DNA of 64,000 nucleotides from Rhizophagus clarus (Eukaryota > Glomeromycota > Glomeromycetes > Glomerales > Glomeraceae): the NCBI GenBank assembly GCA_015698045.1, contig BLAL01000218.1:124001-188000 (forward strand). The letters run 5' to 3'. The first letter of the stretch is position 1, and every line of letters begins with the position of its first letter. The position numbers were made by a program, and so were the translations under genes. Below the pieces are notes generated by a model, which worked only from the letters and a program-made list of their open reading frames with translations, was not told where the DNA came from and made no database searches. Of the stretch, positions 36,701 to 48,900 are shown piece by piece.

Positions 36701-39110
36701 TTATCTGATTCTGAAATTTCACAGCATTTTGTGTTAAACGCATATAAAAATTACCATAGAGTTCATACTATTCAAAACATGAAACAAGCAGGAAAAAGAA
36801 GGTAACTTATGCTGTAATCAATATCTTTCCAATTAATTCCAAATAGTGATATAAAAAAATTTTAAAACTTAAACTACTGAAACTACAATATCAAAGCTAA
36901 CAGATAAGAAAATTAACCATTGACAGTCAAAATACACGGCAGAATATTTAAATTCAGAGAATAAAAAGTGAGAAGTATTAGAGTGAACTTTATTGCACCT
37001 CAACCATTTAAAATATATATATACTTCATTGGTTTTACTTGTAAAAAGTTCATGGAGATTTCTATAATCAATATCTTCTATAAAGTTATGAGCATTTTTT
37101 TTGGTATAACATAACCAATAAAATCAAACGCAATTAGACATTTAGACATATCTTTAGAATTTTGAAACTTTAATATTAAAATTAAAGAGGTAAAATTGAA
37201 AATACAATCTTGAATATACCTCCATAAAGAATTAAGGATTGTCATAATTTAATTTTATAAACAATGCCTGATACCATGTTGAATGTTGTTTTAGAGATTC
37301 ATTCTTACAAATTATTAGAAACGAGAACTACCCCTTGCTCATATCATTTACTTAATTAATACTATGTATTAATCAACTAATAGATGTTATTAAATAGGCA
37401 TGGATAGCATAGCAATCTGATTACATCCACAATAAGTCCAAATCCAATCCCAACAACCGCAGGGATTTAAACCCCTCACATTCAATTACAAAAATCATAA
37501 AGTTATAGAACAAGGGGAAATTGAAGGAAGGTCAAAAAGCAAAAAAATCATGCTCCAAGATCCAAGAATCTCAGAAGAAACTATTGTATAATATGCTGAG
37601 ATTCAATTATTCATTACTATGCAAAGGACTTGCAGTCAGGATAACAAAACAATTAATAAAAGCTAGATTGAAGAATACAAAAACACATATAATTTGTTAT
37701 AATTTGTTATTTTTTTTTGGCTAGATTAAAGAAAATAGTGATATGATACAAACAGCCATTTTAGCGTACAAAATAAAAAAAATTTACTATTAATATATAA
37801 CAGGAAAGAGCCTATCCTTTAGACTTTATTTCCTGCCAGCTTAAATAAAAAGATAGAACAATTTCGTCAAAATGCGAGCTGATTTTCTATCACTTATTCA
37901 CATTACATTATTACAGGATATTCAATCACTTAAATTTATGTGTAAATATCATTACCAAATTTAAACATGAGTACAAGAATTAAGAATTTTGGATACGCAT
38001 TGTGATTCTTGATATAAGTATTTTATTTGTTATCTGCATATTATTTTTTAACTAAATTAGCATGAAATCATGAAATATTATTATGATAATAATTTGGAAG
38101 CAGATTAAAAAGCTCACTTGATCTGACACTTCTTGGCTTAATTTATATTAAAGTATAACTTCTACCTCAAACACAACAAGTCATCTTCAGCTACTTGATG
38201 TCAGAATCATTGCAAGCTTTTTTATTTCCATTATAAACCTTTTACATATGGTAAAGATAATAATAACAAGGGAAAATTAATATTAACCAATTGACAATAT
38301 AACAGAAATACCTTAAGAAACCATTTATTATTATATAATATATGTACAGTATAAGTGGTAGAAATTTCTTAAATTCTTTGAATTTTATCTCACTTTCAGG
38401 ATAGTTCAAAAATATGGAAATATTTGTTTAGAGACAGACAGAGTTTTTAGATTTGATAACTTAAGGGTTTTTAAATTTTAATTTAAAATACTGGAAAGTG
38501 TTGGAAAGACAGAATATTATTTGATACAACAGATATGAGATGCGATGAGCTGGAGTAAAGACTGAAGAGTATGTCTCCATCATGCTTCATTGTTGGCTAA
38601 TACAAGAGATATTAAAAAATTTTCAATGACAGTATTTAAATAAAATTCAGATTATATTCATTAATTAACTTAACAAATTTACTGATGAACGACACAAGTT
38701 GCATAACAATAACAGCATATGTGAATTAAAATAAAATACAAATGTTTAAAAAATTTCATTTCTTCAAGTTTTTTTATATATGATGTAGTAAAGAAGCGTT
38801 AGAAAGAAGAAAACAAAAATTCTTAGAAAAAAAAAAATCTTATGAAAAAGGTTAATGTCTTAACGTTGTACAGCAAATTGAACTTGCATGTTAATCCAAT
38901 GCCCGACCTTTTTGATGGTCACAAATTAAAATAGTGTAATAAATAAATTAATGAATTTTACTTCACTTTATTTTATTCAATGTTTTATCATGAAACTAAA
39001 GTTCACAAGATTTTATGGTAGTGAAAAAAAAATATAAATAAATACAAAAATTATACAAATAAATGATTAGTGTATATAGATTATCAACCTCGCATATATT
39101 ATGAGAATAT
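33771..39110. other. Long AT-rich non-coding region
   Basis: More than 5 kb without a supported gene. About 35100-35180 has an AAATTTAAATTTAAATTT-type run, and about 35288-35402 is low-complexity DNA built of degenerate TATTATAG/TATTACAG units, which creates the 97-codon frame 35132-35425. Other frames (for example 37521-37724) have no recognisable domain. Confidence 0.5.
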
Positions 39111-39111
39111 T

Positions 39112-39520
39112 TTTCTCAAACATACAAAAGTCCTGTCTCCTATAATAAAAGTTCACTTAAAAAACTTTATACTATATTCCAAAAGAAACAATTTTGCTTG
39201 AAAATGGGGCCAAACTACCTTCAAGCAGACGTTTGTTATGGAATTATCTTTCTCAAGCATACAAATCCTATTCCTTCTAAGAAATGTTCACTCCAAAAGA
39301 AACCATTTTGCTTGAAAATGAGACTAAACTACCTTCAAGTAGACATATTACGGAAATAAATTCTCAAGCATACAAAAATCCTTCCCCTTATAAGAAAGGT
39401 TCACTCCAAAAGAAACCATTTTGCTCAAAAATGGGACCAAACTACCTTCAAGCAGACGTATATTATGGAAATATCTCTCTAAATCATACGAAAATCCTAT
39501 CTCTTATACATTCAAACAGC
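39112..39520. repeat. Tandem repeat, ~3.5 copies of ~111-138 bp
   Basis: Units start near 39112, 39250, 39361 and ~39473 and share TTCTCAAGCATACAAA, GGTTCACTCCAAAAGAAACC, ATTTTGCTTGAAAATG and AAACTACCTTCAAGCAGAC. The 82-codon frame 39284-39532 simply runs through it. Confidence 0.9.
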
Positions 39521-39639
39521 TTTCAATTCTGAATGTTAAAATTTCAAAGTTAAACATTCACTAAATTTTTATTTTTAGTTAACTCTTAAATTATTTTATT
39601 TAAGAAAATAGAACGAGTGAAATCTTGTTATTTAGCATT

Positions 39640-39755
39640 AGCAGTTGAAGTTGGAGTGAACAAGTTTTTTCAATTGCAGGGAATCAATTTAGCCAAACAT
39701 ATAACAGAATTGATCCTAGCACAGCATGTTTATGCTGGACTTTATGAGATAAGGC
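39640..39755 (+). pseudogene. hAT transposase tail remnant
   Basis: One frame reads SEQVFSIAGNQFSQTYNRID followed by PSTACLCWTL, the hAT dimerisation signature (SE..FS.AG......RN..DP..A..C..). It is flanked by stops. The signature differs from the hAT tail at 29.9 kb (VLYERLFSSIGF), so it comes from a different hAT lineage. Confidence 0.6.
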
Positions 39756-41314
39756 AGGCTTTTATATTGAAAAATTAATCAATAAATCGATTGTGCTTAC
39801 TTTTAGCAAAATTCTTGAACTGAATGATTTAAGTTATTGTCATTTTGCAATATACTGTATATTTAACCACAGAAACTGGTATTTTTCTGGGTCTTTACGT
39901 AAGAAAAATTAGAGAATTGAAGAGACGGGCATAATGCGAAATTTTATTATTTATTTTTCAGTCTTCATTAATTCCAGTAGCTGAATACCCCGATAAGTAC
40001 TTGCCATCAAAATTTGTCGTGTCTCACAACTTATGCAAAGAAAAATTTATATTGTGCTCAAATATTAACAATCAACTTGTACAATTGTATAATAATTAAT
40101 TTATTAAAAAATTTTTGTTTTCCATTTAAGAAGTAAATTGGGATTAAATTGACTCAAAATAATCAAAATTAAAATGATTCAATTACATTAAACTTTTGTT
40201 TTTAATTGATAAATTTTTTTTCGTATAAATTACATTTGGACGTGATATTAAAATTTTAAGATTTTTTATGGTTTAAATTTTGGAACTTCTTTTTTGAACT
40301 AAAAGACAACTTGAAACTCTAATTATTGGTTTTTTGTATATTCCTTATAAATACGAGATAATAAATAATTACCAAAAAAAAAAAACAATTTTGATTCCAA
40401 ACATAATTTATATAATTTGCATTTTATAATTTCGTAATCATAATAATAAATGATATTTATCACACTTATATTTTTATTAATTTATGTCTTAAATGTTTTT
40501 ATTTTTAATTCGTCAATTTTTACTGCATGATTTCATCAGTTGCTGTAGACATGCAGCGATAGACAACTTTGGATCGTGCAATAAAATTTTTATACAAATG
40601 AAAGAATCAAGCATACTCAAATGCTTAATAAGAATCCAGATATAATCGAGTCAACTACCATAGTTTTATTGACTCGCAAGAAATAAATGTCTAAGCGATA
40701 ATTTGTTTGGTGAACAATATTTATCATTCGATTTAAACAAAGTCAGAAGCGGTCAGAGTTAGGATGATTCATTGGTTGATTCATTGGTTGATCTTGTTGT
40801 TTGATCGTCATCTTTTTCTTTGCTATCTTTCTTGACAGTCAAGGTATAACAAAGGAAATAGCACTGTAAGGTACTTTAATTTGATTGATAATCAGAATTT
40901 TTTGTACCAACATACGATACCGATTGCAAAATTTTAATGTTCATTATAGAATCAGACTCTAGATAAATATAAAGGTTGAAGTGATTACTGTACAAGATGG
41001 CGAAACCTCTAAATGCAAAAAGTTTCGAACTTAAATATATATTATTTTATTTATAAGAAGATCAGAACATTGAACAAGACCAACGGAAATGTAGTGATAA
41101 CACACTCCCGAAACCATCATACTTATTGATAAAGCTCATTTAAGTAATAATAAATAAATAATTTTTATTTTATTTATCAATATAAAACTAAGAATAGAGC
41201 GTAATATGTATATATGTATGTGAAAATTTTCATTTTTCATATAAAATTCATAATAAATTCTCTTAATTTAATATAAAGTATGCACACTTGACGTCTGATG
41301 ATTTATATGATTTG
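39756..41314. other. Intergenic, nothing recognised
   Basis: AT-rich sequence without a supported feature. Confidence 0.5.
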
Positions 41315-42890
41315 TCAATATCCATACAAACAGAACAAAGTTTTACATTCACAATTAAGATATTCTAATTTAATTCTTTTCTTTTTCTGTTTAAAAAGAA
41401 CTGAACCGGAGTTTTTATCGGTATAAAATAAACTAATATATTTCGGGTTTAAAGGAAAATTGTATTTACTGAGATCTACATAACTTTTCATTTTCACAAG
41501 ATTTTTTTCTTTGACAAAAGGAATTATTCCTGCGTTATTAGCATCAGTACTTTTAACGGTGAGTACGTGAAATCTAAAATCGGGTAATTCAATATATTTA
41601 CTCTCTTTCAAACTATAAGAAAATACGCTTACTTTAATCTTATCATCATTTTTTGAAAAGTAATGCCCCATAACAATAGATTCATCTTGATTATTTAATT
41701 CTTTTAGTACTGGAATTCCCAAGAAAGAATCTAATTCTTTTATATTAATCGTGGATTCAAAATCATATAACTCTTGACGATTTGACTTTTGATAGTCTTG
41801 GTAACAATCCTTCAGGTAAATTTCATTAACGTTACTAAAATCAAAATCTATGTCATTAGCAATAATCATAAATCCAATTCTTAACTCACATTTTGAATAT
41901 TTTTGTTTTTTTTGACATCGATGAATAATAAGTCGTGGTCTTTCATTTCGTGTAGATTTGACAATCAAAGAAATTATTCTTCTTCTCATCACCATCGACA
42001 ACTGTCGCAAAGATAGTACATTCAGCTTCATCATTCTTAATAGTTTTAAGAACTCTTTCAGGCAACGGTAATTCAACAATTTTTTGCTCCCCATATCCTA
42101 ATCGACAATGATCTTCTATGACCTCTGAATATAGGATTTTTTTTCCAATAATTTCATTTATCTGTTTAAGTAATTTAATATCTAAAATTTGAAAAATATT
42201 AATCAGTTTTCGAAATTCTATGCACTCCCAAGATTTATAACTTTTTAATGTATCTAATGATTTAATCCATTCATCTTTATTAAAATTTTTATGAACATTT
42301 CCATCTAAACGTCTATATTCCTTTATGCTTTCAGAAGTAGTTCCTCTATCTGATCTACTATAAGAGCAAACTACTATTCCACCTAAAATAACTTCTGTTG
42401 GAACGAATTTTCCAAATTTTCATATATTTTTTCAAATTTTTTATGATCATTGGACTTTATGGCCTCTTCCACATTTTTAATGAATTCTTCGGTCGATTTA
42501 AATTTATAAAATTTCAAAAATATTTTAGGTATTCTCGTATAAGTTAACTTTTTATCAGTTTTTTCACTTTCATTTTGAGCGTTTAAAAAATCTATTCCAA
42601 ACGACCCAAAATTATTCATATCAATTTCAGAATTAAGAAACTTATCTATTTCTTTCATCCAATCTTCTTTTTTATTAAACTCAACAACATCCTCATAAAT
42701 GCTATTATCAAGTTCAATCAATTCAATTTGATCCTCAAGTATCATAAATCTGCTAGTGCTTGCACTTTCAATTTTAATACTATCAGACTTCAAAATACAT
42801 CCAAATTCTAATTTTAGTTTTTTCAAATTTTTTAATTCATTTTTAATTTTCGGAATAATTTCTTGCGACTTTTCTTCTGTTTTTTGAGAT
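41315..42890 (-). pseudogene. Frameshifted multi-domain protein (DUF7431-like?)
   Basis: Three open segments follow each other on the minus strand in different frames. The first (42826-42383, probably beginning further up at ~42880) contains EDWMKEIDKFLNS and NNFGSFGIDFLNA. The second (~42400-41944) contains PTEVILGGIVVCSYSRSD, NKDEWIKSLDTLKSYKSWE and a final FDCQIYTK before a stop. The third (42094-41315) is useful from about 41890, with GFMIIANDIDFDF, IPVLKELNNQDESI and YISLFYTDKNSGSVLF. Together these look like one protein of roughly 500 residues with two frame breaks. The middle block resembles Glomeromycotina proteins I associate with DUF7431; this is from memory and uncertain. The gene may be expanded in the genome, with this copy dead. 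Confidence 0.65.
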
Positions 42891-44116
42891 ATGTTCGAGA
42901 TTTTTCAATCATAAAAAAAAAATTTTTTTTTTATCCTATTTTTAAGGGTAAATTTATATATTGTAAATAGTATAATCACGTAATCATCTACAAAAAAGTA
43001 TCCTTATCTGTATTATGCATTGCACACACCATTCTAATAATGGAGTTATTTCTCACTTATTTTACATATCACGTGCAATTAAGGTTGCCGTTTACGACTT
43101 GTACCAAACCTAATTAATCTTTTCTCCTGATTTTACATGTCGAAGTAGTACAATAATTTCATGCCCATTACAGAATAATATTATATTGAAGCATGCAATT
43201 TTTTTTTCCTTTTTTGCAAAACATTCTAGAACTAAAAAAGTTTATCCTATTTGTTTTTTTTACTTTTCTGGTATAATTACTAGAAAGTCTAGGATTTATG
43301 CAAATTGGGATTTACTATAATGATGATTAAAATTCAAATTAGGTAAACTTACAATAAGACAGTGAAAGGGTTATAAATTTTTTTTTTAACTAAATCCAGT
43401 ATTTTTCATTGGCGATGAAACAGCTACAGTTGAGGCATGGAAAATGATAGTTCTCTTAAAAGATTTGCAACAAAAAATCGTGGGCATCTAATTACACGAA
43501 TAGTTTACCTTTGTAATATTGTTATTACAGGTTAGTACCTGCCAGACCTTCTTACAAGTTCTTTTAATTACACATGTAATGTTATTTATCCATCGATCTT
43601 TCATGTCAGTTCATGCAGCTTTCATGAGATGATATAAATGATTACCATATTGGCACTTACCGATGATGATGAAATAAAGTTACGAAGGACAGGGGTTTGT
43701 TTTTCGTTATGAAACTTTGTATTGATTAATAGTAATTGCATTTGAGTGACTTTATTGAGTCCTTAATAGAGATATCATCATCTTCGCAATAAGGAAATAA
43801 AAGCTAGGATCATATATTAATCCTTGTTTCATATTTCTCTTTCATTCTTAATAGGAAATATTATAATCCCGCTTTGATAAAAAGTTATTCTAATATGTAT
43901 TAAATCGCACATTTACACATGACATAATAGAAGCACAAAAAAGAATATTCAGATGCTAAAGGTTTTAATTTAGCACCATTAGGAGTTATTAAGGGGTTCA
44001 ATCAAAAAAAGAAACGTATCGGAGAAAAGGTAAAACCATATGATTTACGAAATGCTTTTTTTTAAGATACGAGTCATACGACAAACTAACAGAATAAATT
44101 ATATTATTACCAAACA
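42891..44116. other. Intergenic, nothing recognised
   Basis: AT-rich sequence with homopolymer runs; no supported gene. Confidence 0.5.
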
Positions 44117-44232
44117 GGATAATCACCGCATGAAATGGGATAATTTTATCACCATATGCATGAATGGGATCATGATAATTTTATCGCCATACACATGAAA
44201 TGGGATCATGATAATTTTATCATCATACGCTT
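44117..44232. repeat. Tandem repeat, ~44-bp unit, about 2.7 copies
   Basis: The unit ATGGGATCATGATAATTTTATC followed by a CCATACACATGAA-type segment is repeated, with small differences between copies. Confidence 0.85.
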
Positions 44233-45065
44233 TAGATAAGGCATCCAATTGGTCCATGTCAAACTAATTGTTTTTTCTAAAGAATAATAACAAATTTGAC
44301 CTTTAGAAAATATTAATATTTTAAAAATAATTGCGTTTCAGCTATTGTTTGAGGTGATGAAACATTGTTATTAGTCAAAGCCGAACAAGTTGCCAGTTTT
44401 AAATCAGCAGCGTCGATTTGGAATGAAATTTTTATAATAGAAAAAGTATTTTTTTAATAAATTTAATAAGTACCTTTATTCCTCTCTTGCAATTTTGAAA
44501 ATAAGTTCACAAACGCAATTTGCAATTAAATCACGTGTTAAACATAATGTAAAATTTTAAATATACATCATTATTACTTTAATAAACTAGGGTTCTTTCA
44601 GTACAGTTAGTGAGTTTAGTTTAAATACTATATTAACAGTTAATCAATTGTGATATTAAACCTTGGTCTGAGTCCCTGGCAAATTTTCATTGCTAATTAT
44701 TATCATAGTTTACAGCAGGTTCACAAAAAAAAAGTTGCAAACTGTTTTTATTACACATAGAAAACGCTTTTCGCAACATTTTTTTAACTATACTAATAAA
44801 AATTTTTAACGCCTATTAATAAAAAATGGTGTGAGATGTTTTTTATTTATGAATTAAATGAAAATAGCAACATTTTTTACCTTATAAATAATGAAAAAAT
44901 GTTGTAAAAATCATTGTAAAAATCGTTTTTATTTATCTAATAATTTATCGAATTTCATTATAAAAATATTAAAATCTGAAGTGTTACTGCGGATTTTATT
45001 CAGCCTGGACTAACCTATTCAACTATTTATTTATTTATAAACTAATCAAAACATTATTAATACGT
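44233..45065. other. Intergenic with motifs inverted relative to 54.4-54.5 kb
   Basis: AAAAGTTGCAAAC (about 44727-44742) and TTTCGCAACATTTTTTTA (44769-44786) recur on the opposite strand at about 54435-54460 and 54511-54528. No gene is visible. Confidence 0.5.
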
Positions 45066-45605
45066 AGAGATTAAGAAATCATTTTTATTTTTGTTATTAA
45101 AAACGATTAAGAAATCATTTTTTATTTTGTTAAAACGATTAAGAAATCATTTTTTTTTACATTACTTAAAAACGATTAAAAAATCATTTTTTTATTTTGT
45201 TATTAAAAACGATTAAGAAATTGTTCTTTTTTTGTTATTTAAAAATGATTAAGAAATCGTTTTTTTGTTATTAAAAAACGTTATTTAAAAACGATTAGGA
45301 ATCATTTTTTTATTTGTTATTAAAAACGATTAAGAAATCATTTTTTATTTGTTATTGAAAACGATTAAGAAATCATTTTTTATTTGTTATTGAAAATGAT
45401 TAAGAAATCGTTTTTTATTTTGTTATTTAAAAACGATTAAGAAATCATTTTTTTTGTTATTTAAAAATGATTAAGAAATCGTTTTTTATATTGTTATTAA
45501 AAAATGTTATTTAAAAACAATTAAGAAATCATTTTTTTATTTGTTATTAAAAACGATTAAGAAATCGTTTTTATTTTGTTATTAAAAACGATTAAGAAAT
45601 CATTT
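45066..45605. repeat. Array of ~15 short hairpin units
   Basis: The segment ACGATTAAGAAATCGT or a close variant (ATGATT...AATCGT, ACGATT...AATCAT) occurs about 15 times at 30-45-bp spacing, separated by T runs and TTGTTATT(T)AAAA. Each core is an inverted repeat with a 4-base loop (ACGATT AAGA AATCGT). Many variants change C-G to a G-U-compatible pair. The array stops exactly at the target-site duplication of the LINE. Confidence 0.85.
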
Positions 45606-45611
45606 TTTTTT

Positions 45612-45629
45612 GTTATTTAAAATTATTTT
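45612..45629. repeat. LINE target-site duplication, 3' side
   Basis: GTTATTTAAAATTATTTT, identical to 53600-53617. It directly abuts the element's ATAAAA-repeat tail. Confidence 0.9.
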
Positions 45630-45942
45630 TATTTTTATTTTTATTTTTATTGAACAGATATTAGAAGCGAACACATAAATTATAAACACATCAAAATTGA
45701 TACATAAAAATAAAAAATGAAACTAACTAATAGAAGCGAACTAAATCTACTTCGACGGTGGAGTAATTATATAACGAACTATCTAAAAATAACCAACTAC
45801 TTCTAGAAACATTCAATAATTAACCCACTACCTCTTTTACAGCCAGTTAAAAACCAGGTAAACCGAAGCCCGCTCTGCAGAAAAGAAAGTAATAAAACCA
45901 TATATAAAATTCTATATAAAGTATACTAACTAACTACTAGCG

Positions 45943-48900
45943 CTACGAAGTAAGATTACTGTAAAATTCAATAATATTTTTACCAAAATATATATTATTA
46001 CGAATACTATCTAGAGCATCAAATTTATATTCTAATTCTCTATCACTATTCAAAATATTATTAAACGGTCGAAAATTTTTTAAAGTTAATTTTTTCTTTT
46101 TTGTAATACCCAATGAACGTTCGAATTCTTTTATAAAAGAACAACGACGTATCCAAATTTCATTAAATGTTTGTTCATAAATGTACTGCCTGATCTCAAT
46201 AATGACTAACATTAATTGTTTACGAGGAATCCACAAGTTGAGAATTTGAGTCAACTCCAATGGTATAAAGCCTTTGATGAGATCCACAAAAGTAAAATTA
46301 TCAAGATCTGTACTAATTGTCCATATATTAAGCGTCAATAAGGCAGAATAATCTGTAATGTCTGGATTATATTCAAATAACAATGATAATAAAAGATCAA
46401 TTGTATTATTTTTAATTTTTAAAAGAAGAGATCGATGTTCATCACATGTCCACACGTGATCAAACGTTTCATCTTCCAATCCACAACTAGGACATTTCCA
46501 TCCATCATATAATTCTAGGAATGATTTCTTCATTTGTTCAATTGTAGGAATCTCTTCTATAAGGAGATGAACTTTATGAGCTTTAACTTTAGAAGAAGAC
46601 ATTGAAGTTTCATGATTAGCAATATCGCAATTGAGGCATTCAAAGGTAGAAGTCCAATCAACTTCTAATTTTCGATATTTAGTATTCCTATGTAGGTTGA
46701 TAAATTTTTCCAGGCCTTTAATATGACTAACCGTCTTGATAAATTTTCGTAAATGAGTTTCAATGATGATATTATTCCATAATGGAAGTACTTTAATGTC
46801 AGGAGCAGTATCTATAAAGTTAATAAATCTATCTTGGTCAATATGAGCAGATTTTGCTAATCTATCCACGTAATTATTGCCGTCGCAATCAGTGTGTGCA
46901 GCTACTTTAAACATTTCTACATGTAAGTTCTGTTGACGAATAATTCTAATCAAAATTGACCATAGATAACTATTATTAAGTTTGAAATAATCTCGCGATG
47001 TAAGGGAGAAATTATTACATTTAAATCCCTCGAACATAGTAATCACATTTAAGGAGTCAATGTTGATTCTCACTTTACTTCTATAAGGGACTACCATAAG
47101 AGCTAAAATTACTGCTAAGAGTTCGCCTCGATATGCTGAAGGCCATTTATCAATCGTAGTATAAAATTCTACTTGAGGAATACCAAAGGATCTATCAAGG
47201 TGAGCAAACGCGCAGCTAATGTTGCATTGTTCAGTGCCTAATTCAATAAGAGATCCATCAGTGAAAAATTCAAAAATACAGCAATTTGGATTATCAAATA
47301 TAGCGAGTTTTCGTTGAATTATAAGTAATTCATTCCTAGAAAGTCCTGGTTCTAACAGTTCTAGAATAATATTGTTTTGTCTGATCACGTGATTTCTCGT
47401 TAACGTACTTTGAGAAAGAACATATTTTTTCTTAGCCTGATCAAAAAGATTAAAAATATTAAAATTAATCATTTTTCTACGTTTAACATCTTCTTTGGTA
47501 AATTTAGCAGCTGATAAAAGCGGTACTATATGTTTTGGAGTAGCAATAAAAGCACAAACACCCATGCTTGAACGATTTACAGTATTAGCAGCACAAAGTG
47601 TATCATCACAAATGGTAACGTGAGTAGATGTTGAAGTTGATTGAGACATATCTGCATGGTAATGTCGAAGAAGAATGTTGTTCTCATCAATAAAGCGTTG
47701 TACTTTTCCAAATAAAATCGAATTATGTTGAGGGCTATATACAACAGATAATGATTTATCTTGTTTTTCTATGTCATAAGATTTAGTTTCTTCAATATTA
47801 TCAAGGAATGTAGTAAATTTGTTGTAAATCTGTGGTTTAATGTTAAGCCCATCTACCGTAATAAGTTTTTGGATATCCATATACCATTTTTCTTCTTTGT
47901 TACCACGACCAGGAATGGATTGAAAGTAATGTTTATTACATATATCAGTCCAATTGAGTAAACGACGCTTGTCTCCTGAAATAATTTGTTCTACAAACAT
48001 AATTTGGCGTGAGCGTAAAATTGTGCTGTATTTGGACAAAAAGTCAAAAGTAGCTACAGATGTAAAATCAGTTTTTCCTCCTGCTATGGTAGGAAATCTG
48101 CCTTTGTCCACGACAAGAAGTGTAAAATCATTCTGTCTCATCAAGTTAATCATATTGAGTAAATAATTATTCTTCATACGTCTAGGGATTTTATCAAAAG
48201 GAATACCCTCTATCAGCGGTCGAGAACACCATAGTAGTTGTTGTAGCAGTTTCAAGCGAATTTCAGTGATTCTTCCTAAAATTCCAGTGTCGTTTAATTG
48301 AATGCAAAAATTAGTAATTTTTGCTTGAAGTTGATTCTCGTAAGGATTACGATGACCATATATATAAGAATTATCTAGTATCGCATTAGGGGCAGTACGA
48401 GCAAATTTGAGCTTGTTTTTAAACATTCGACGAAAGGGAACAAATAAACGATGAATTAAATCTGGCGATAGGACGAAAACCTGTGACCAGTATTCAACAC
48501 GAGGTATAATAATTCTATTAAAAATATATAGGATATGTTTATCAGTAATTTTCTTTTTCCACATAAGGTTCGTTAGGTGGTCAATTTCCGCTTTAACTTT
48601 AGAGATTAGAAATTGTTCATCATTTTCAATATTAAAATAAACTCCCAGGATACGAGTAGGTTCATGAGGGTGTTTGGCCTTGATACTAATAGATTCCCTT
48701 CCAAATTGAAGATTGATCTTATTATTATAATTGTGAGAATAGCGACGCTTGTATATCTTAGTTCTCATCATAAGTTCAGATTTCTCTTTGTTTATCTGGA
48801 TGTCATTTAATCTATAAAAGGAATCAGCGATGGAGAGCATAGATTCCAGCTTATCTTTCTTATCAGTAATCCACTGCGTGTCATCCATAAATGCCAAGGC

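Noticed and set aside
44985..45003. TTACTGCGGATTTT shared with the LINE 5' leader near 53546-53559
   Set aside because: Only 14 bp match and the neighbouring bases differ. It could be a scrap of a truncated copy but is too short to claim.
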